Shown one piece after another: positions 58,871-64,000 of a stretch of DNA of 64,000 nucleotides (positions within the stretch are counted from its first letter, which is position 1; every line of letters starts with the position of its first letter). Both the position numbers and the translations under genes were made by a program. The notes under the pieces are model-generated. The model saw only the letters and a program-made list of their open reading frames with translations, did not search any database and had not been told where the DNA came from. Source of the DNA: Odiellus spinosus (Eukaryota; Arthropoda; Arachnida; Opiliones; Phalangiidae); contig OY987233.1 of NCBI GenBank assembly GCA_963920705.1, positions 13,069,459 to 13,133,458 on the forward strand, written 5' to 3'.

Positions 58871-59428
58871 TAGAGCTCGGAATCGGGAATGCATATCTTA
58901 AGATTGGTAGGCTTTTTTCAGACATTTTAATCTCAGATAAATTGTTTGTTAATATAAAACCACAAATTATAGAAACAGACGTGTATCAAATGGATACGAA
59001 TTACCCGGAGATAAAATTTGAAGCTCGATTAATAAACAAATTACGCGTTTATTCGAACGGATAACGCCAAGATAAAAATACGACGTTTCTCGATATCCGC
59101 GTAGAATGAAATATAATAATTATAATTTAATCTAAATCGAAAGGAACAGCGACTAAATGACTACATTCTAGCATCGATATCTCAATTTGCGTTAAAATCC
59201 GCGAAGATACTCGATGGGTTTCAAATTGTTCTTATCGGCGAATGAATAACTCGTATAACGTATCAATTTGCAATTACAATTGAGTGCGAATAAAATTTTT
59301 GACGTTACATTCGGGTATACGTTAACTCGAATAAGAAATGGATATTTTGTTCGCAAATGGATAATATCTGATTGATATTCGCGATTGTCTTATTCAATAA
59401 ACTAAAGTTATGCAAATTCCGAGCTCTA
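58871..59428 (+). mobile_element. TIR element family B, copy 4
   Basis: Ends TA-GAGCTCGGAATCGGGA and GCAAATTCCGAGCTC-TA. It begins 7 bp after the stop of the interrupted small ORF at 58505-58863. Confidence 0.9.
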
Positions 59429-59594
59429 CGACGCGCCAATTAAAGAGCTATTGAAATGATCCAACAGATGAAACGCGTAAGACGACATTGTCCAATGATC
59501 AACAATCACGCTATAGAGCTATATATCTTATTTCGAAGTGAGGCATTCCCTTTAGGAAGTTTAATCCGAGTGGGTGAGGAAGAGGGGAGTTTAG

Positions 59595-59843
59595 GACCCT
59601 GAACGGCGTAGTCGTAGTAAAACTAAAGTTAAAATAAAAGTGGCCAAGGCTTTAGGCAATAAATTTCCCGCCACCCAGTCAGGGAGGAAAAGACGTACGA
59701 TGACGTCATCCGGGAAGCTCAAGAATGATCGGAATGTTGCTAAGGAATCGACCGGAGAGAGAGAGACTGACGACGCCGAACTACGAAACCCACCCGAAAA
59801 TTACAACGAAACGAAGGGGGCAACTGACAACAGACTAAACTAA
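59595..59843 (+). CDS. unidentified basic/hydrophilic ORF, possible exon
   Basis: The frame is open from just after a TAG (59592) to TAA at 59841-59843, about 82 codons, in a GC-richer island. The composition is Lys/Arg-rich first (RKRRTM) and then Glu/Asn/Thr-rich, with no hydrophobic core. The first ATG in frame is at 59700, leaving 47 codons. That ATG overlaps a CRE-like TGACGTCA (59701-59708), so the island could be regulatory instead. There is no recognisable domain and no convincing acceptor upstream. Confidence 0.22.
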   Translation, partial: DPERRSRSKTKVKIKVAKALGNKFPATQSGRKRRTMTSSGKLKNDRNVAKESTGERETDDAELRNPPENYNETKGATDNRLN

Positions 59844-60189
59844 TGCTTTCCCAATGATGCATTTTCCGAAAGGATTTAATGATTTGTAGCTTCGCGTGTA
59901 TTATTTTTACCCCCATTGCTAAAACGCGAATTTATTCGAGGCCTGACGCGGTCCTTACTCTATTCCAGTTTCAATCTCCAGTTGACAGTGTGCACAAAAC
60001 ATATAGTCCCTTCCTAGAGTTAACCCTTAACAGACAAAGTTCCCACTTTCGAAGATGAACGTATGTTAAGAAAACATGTGCTTAAAAATGCCTTTCTCAA
60101 TATTCTGGAATTAGGCTTAGTGTAGTTTGGAATTAAGCTTAGTACAATTTAAACTTAAATGAAACTATTTTTAAGTAAATTTCAGTGTT

Positions 60190-60800
60190 AGGGAATCCCT
60201 GCAATAATAATAAATTTCCCTCGGTAATAATTAATTTTTTCGCGGTAATAATTAATTTTTTCGCGGTAATAATTAAGTTCCCGCGGTAATAAAAAATTCC
60301 CCGCCGTTATAATTAATTTTTCGCGGTAATAAGCAATTGCCTACAGTATAAATTAATTTCTTACGGTAAAAATTAATTTCCCGAGGTAATAATCAATTTC
60401 CCGCGATAATAAATCAATTTCCCGCGATAATAAATCAATTTCCCGCGATAATAAATCAATTTCCCGCGATAATAAATCAATTTCCCGCGATAATAAATCA
60501 ATTTCCCGCGATAATAAATCAATTTCCCGCGATAATAAATCAATTTCCCGCGATAATAAATCAATTTCCCGCGATAATAATCAATTTCCCGCGATAATAA
60601 ATCAATTTCCCGCGATAATAAATCAATTTCTCGCGATAATAATCAATTTCTCGCGATAATAATCAATATCCCGCGATAATAATCAATTTCCCGCGATAAT
60701 AATCAATTTCCCGCGATAATAATCAATTTCCCGCGATAATAATCAATTTCCCGCGATAATAATCAATTTCCCGCGATAATAATCAACTTCCTGCAATTAT
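60190..60800 (+). repeat. 20/21-bp minisatellite (CCCGCGATAATAAATCAATTT)
   Basis: After a degenerate start, about ten perfect 21-bp units give way to 20-bp units lacking one A, ending near 60790. Each unit carries CGCG. Minus-strand frames through the 21-bp part are repeat translations only. Confidence 0.95.
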
Positions 60801-61429
60801 AGTAATAAAAAACTTACCGTAATCAGAATCCTAGGGCGAAAAAACCAACAAGGTTTTGTTTGTTCACTTGGCTCCAAACACTCATTTTTTTGTTATTAAT
60901 AAATTAACTAATTAATTAATTAATTTATTTATTTATTTAAATAGTTGCACAAAACGCCTTGTGGTTTTTTTAACAATATTTTCATTGCATAGGTGAGTAA
61001 GTTTTAGTATATTTTTAAAAAGCTTTTGAGATTAAAAACGATGATAAAAATTGTTAAATTAATTTTTTAACAATGTTGTTTAAATGCTAAGTTTTTTAAT
61101 ATTAGCTACGATAACGTTAAGGCACAGTTTTTTAAATACTATTTTTGCAAAACGCAACGCCTATATGTTTGGCACTAACTTGGTCCAACAAAAAAGTTTT
61201 TTTTTTATTTCAATAGAATCTCAGTTTCTGTTGCGGTTGTTGTTGTTAAATAATGCCCTTATATTTTGTGAATAAATTATAAAGAACTCTTAAAGTAGAT
61301 TTCAGATCCAAGTTTACCACGTCTAAACAAAATACATTCGCAAATTAATTTGCATCGTTTTTATTATTCGAGGAAAGGATTATTTGCTTTTCATCTAAAT
61401 TTCCTGACAAACCACTTCATTATCCCTTT
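60801..61429. other. AT-rich spacer between two large arrays
   Basis: No gene. A 63-codon plus frame at 61084-61275 is hydrophobic and T-run driven. Confidence 0.55.
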
Positions 61430-61540
61430 GTTTTAAAAATTGGCCTATTTTTCACTAATCTCCAGAAATTGGCATACTTTTTTATTTTTAAATATCACAT
61501 ACTTTTTCATAATTCATTTTTATGAAATCTGGCCTACTTT
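61430..61540 (+). repeat. degenerate left border of the CTGGCCTA array
   Basis: Diverged units around AAATTGGCCTATTTTTC and AATCTGGCCTACTTTT precede the homogeneous blocks, the decay expected at an array edge. Confidence 0.7.
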
Positions 61541-61544
61541 TATT

Positions 61545-61985
61545 CGTATAAAATCTGGACTACTTTCATTTGTATCAAATCTGGACTACTTTCATTTGTA
61601 TCAAATCTGGACTACTTTCATTTGTATCAAATCTGGACTACTTTCATTTGTATCAAATCCGGACTACTTTCATTTGTATCAAATCCGGACTACTTTCATT
61701 TGTATCAAATCTGGACTACTTTCATTTGTATCAAATCTGGACTACTTTCATTTGTATCAAATCTGGACTACTTTCATTTGTATCAAATCTGGACTACTTT
61801 CATTTGTATCAAATCTGGACTACTTTCATTTGTATCAAATCTGGACTACTTTCATTTGTATCAAATCTGGACTACTTTCATTTGTATCAAATCTGGACTA
61901 CTTTCATTTGTATCAAATCTGGACTACTTTCATTTGTATCAAATCTGGACTACTTTCATTTGTATCAAATCTGGACTACTTTTCT
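61545..61985 (+). repeat. 26-bp minisatellite block 1
   Basis: About 17 near-perfect units with core TTTGTATCAAATCTGGACTA and period 26. All three frames are open and produce large repeat ORFs that are not genes. Confidence 0.96.
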
Positions 61986-62095
61986 ATAAAATCTGGCCTA
62001 CTTTTCTATAAAATCTGGCCTACTTTTCTATAAAATCTGGCCTACTTTTCTATAAAATCTGGCCTACTTTTCTATAAAATCTGGCCTACTTTTAT
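61986..62095 (+). repeat. 22-bp minisatellite block 2
   Basis: Five units of CTGGCCTACTTTTCTATAAA plus AT, 22 bp, a shortened relative of block 1. Confidence 0.93.
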
Positions 62096-63425
62096 TTCTA
62101 TCAAATCTGGCTTAATTTTCTATCAAATCTGGCTTAATTTTCTATCAAATCTGGCTTAATTTTATTTCTATCAAATCTGGCTTAATTTTATTTCTATCAA
62201 ATCTGGCTTAATTTTATTTCTATCAAATCTGGCTTAATTTTATTTCTATCAAATCTGGCTTAATTTTATTTCTATCAAATCTGGCTTAATTTTATTTCTA
62301 TCAAATCTGGCTTAATTTTATTTCTATCAAATCTGGCTTAATTTTATTTCTATCAAATCTGGCTTAATTTTATTTCTATCAAATCTGGCTTAATTTTATT
62401 TCAATCAAATCTGGCTTAATTTTATTTCAATCAAATCTGGCTTAATTTTATTTCTATCAAATCTGGCTTAATTTTATTTCTATCAAATCTGACTTAATTT
62501 TATTTCTATCAAATCTGGCTTAATTTTATTTCTATCAAATCTGGCTTAATTTTATTTCTATCAAATCTGGCTTAATTTTATTTCTATCAAATCTGGCTTA
62601 ATTTTATTTCTATCAAATCTGGCTTAATTTTATTTCTATCAAATCTGGCTTAATTTTATTTCTATCAAATCTGGCTTAATTTTATTTCTATCAAATCTGG
62701 CTTAATTTTATTTCTATCAAATCTGGCTTAATTTTATTTCTATCAAATCTGGCTTAATTTTATTTCTATCAAATCTGGCTTAATTTTATTTCTATCAAAT
62801 CTGGCTTAATTTTATTTCTATCAAATCTGGCTTAATTTTATTTCTATCAAATCTGGCTTAATTTTATTTCTATCAAATCTGGCTTAATTTTATTTCTATC
62901 AAATCTGGCTTAATTTTATTTCTATCAAATCTGGCTTAATTTTATTTCTATCAAATCTGGCTTAATTTTATTTCTATCAAATCTGGCTTAATTTTATTTC
63001 TATCAAATCTGGCTTAATATTATTTCTATCAAATCTGGCTTAATTTTACTTCTATCAAATCTGGCTTAATTTTATTTCTTTCAAATCTGGCTTAATTTTA
63101 TTTCTATCAAATCTGGCTTAATTTTATTTCTATCAAATCTGGCTTAATTTTATTTCTATCAAATCTGGCTTAATTTTATTTCTATCAAAGCTGGCTTAAT
63201 TTTATTTCTATCAAATCTGGCTTAATTTTATTTCTATCAAATCTGGCTTAATTTTATTTCTATCAAATCTGGCTTAATTTTATTTCTATCAAATCTGGCT
63301 TAATTTTATTTCTATCAAATCTGGCTTAATTTTATTTCTATCAAATCTGGCTTAATTTTATTTCTATCAAATCTGGCTTAATTTTATTTCTATCAAATCT
63401 GGCTTAATTTTATTTCTATCAAATC
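62096..63425 (+). repeat. 26-bp minisatellite block 3, about 50 units
   Basis: Units contain TTTATTTCTATCAAATCTGG and CTTAAT, period 26, with very few substitutions across 1.3 kb. It is the largest homogeneous array in the window, implying recent expansion or ongoing homogenisation. Confidence 0.97.
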
Positions 63426-63800
63426 TTGCCTAATTTCCCTTAGTTTCTGAAAACTGGCCTAATTTTCTATCAAGTCTGGCCTAATTTTCTATCAAGTCTG
63501 GCCTAATTTTCTATCAAGTCTGGCCTAATTTTCTATCAAGTCTGGCCTAATTTTCTATCAAGTCTGGCCTAATTTTCTATCAAGTCTGGCCTCATTCCCT
63601 TAGTTTCTGAAAACTGGCCTACATTCCAAATTCCTAGATTGGTATGAAAACTAGTTTACATTCTAAATGAATAGTATGGTATCAAATCTGGCCTACTTTA
63701 CCCTAGTTTCCGAAAATCTGCCTACATTTTAAATTACTAGATTGGTTAACTTATCAAAACTGACCTATTTTTCCTTTAAACCATAAAACTGGACTACTTT
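63426..63800 (+). repeat. 22-bp block 4 and decaying right border
   Basis: Six units of CTGGCCTAATTTTCTATCAA plus GT (22 bp) lie between two copies of a TTAGTTTCTGAAAACTGGCC segment, followed by degenerate units to about 63800. Confidence 0.9.
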
Positions 63801-63961
63801 TCCTTATAGAAAACGGATGTATTCGTCTAAATTTTTTTACACAATTAATGAACTTTCCTAAATTGCTAAAGTTCGGAAGGGGCCTACTTGTTTCAAGTTT
63901 GAAAAGCAAGACGGGAGTTTGTGGGGTGAGGGGATAATCAAAATTGAACATAATAATTTAC

Positions 63962-64000
63962 CTTCGGGTCTGGCTTTGGGTTTTCCAAGACCAGCTTCCA
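63962..64000 (-). CDS. possible exon end cut by the window edge
   Basis: The last 39 bases, read on the minus strand, are GC-rich, open in all three frames and end in CCGAAG|GTAAATTA, a good donor with the GT at 63961-63960. The reading frame that would leave two bases over at the donor is the one compatible with the TEAD exon, which begins with one base of a split codon, so an upstream TEAD exon is possible. So are an exon of another gene and chance. No family is recognisable in 13 codons. Confidence 0.3.

Noticed and set aside
61440..62033. 197-codon plus ORF and shorter overlapping ones
   Set aside because: Translations of the 26-bp array, open in all frames.

Overview
This is a gene-poor, AT-rich stretch of animal nuclear genome. 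The one gene I recognise with confidence is a coding exon of the TEAD/scalloped transcription factor family (the DNA-binding partner of YAP/Yorkie in Hippo signalling), on the minus strand at 19705-20228. It has a textbook acceptor (branch-point-like CTAAT, pyrimidine tract, CAG) and donor (G|GTGAGT). It encodes a long Pro/Ser/Gly-rich N-terminal region followed by the start of the TEA domain, and ends at a codon split after Lys-Met-Tyr. The exon's introns, the absence of any prokaryote-like gene array, the many TIR elements and minisatellites and the undepleted CpG all point to an invertebrate metazoan. I cannot name the phylum from sequence alone.

I found no other TEAD exon. Sequence below 19705 is therefore read as the downstream intron or intergenic DNA. 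Sequence above 20228 is read as an upstream intron that may run tens of kilobases. Two places could hold upstream minus-strand exons: a CpG-rich segment at 47520-48110 with a good minus-strand donor at 47768-47763, and 39 bases at the right edge (63962-64000) ending in AAG|GTAAAT. Both are inferences.

Most of the window is repeats. (1) TIR/foldback elements: four full copies of a ~550 bp TA-flanked family (4041, 28000, 41811, 58871); a family with ends like AGGGAGAATGCAACCT (971, 15128, 17782, 29097, plus rearranged copies at 37355 and 53870); palindromic elements at 16304-16877, 21801-22452, 30818-31364 and 31623-32072; a young near-perfect hairpin at 58622-58807; and a 2.4 kb element at 49713-52099 with 6-bp flanking duplications and 21-bp satellites inside it. 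(2) A dispersed family built from CCCTGACTTTTCC modules, with ends like CAGGGTTCGTAC and more than a dozen copies. (3) Over twenty minisatellite arrays with 20-43 bp units, including 25 bp x ~20 only 180 bp from the TEAD acceptor, 21 bp arrays at 49.9-53.3 kb and 60.4-60.8 kb, and a 22/26 bp array of more than 2 kb at 61.4-63.7 kb.

Between repeats, a few GC-richer unique islands look regulatory: 6850-7140 (TATA-like, CRE, NRF1-type palindrome and two copies of ATTCCAGGAATGTC), 9955-10440 and 45350-45560 (RFX X-box palindromes), 47520-48110 and 59595-59850. Several short ORFs in such islands are listed as weak candidates. The long repeat-unit ORFs are translations of minisatellites and are not called as genes.
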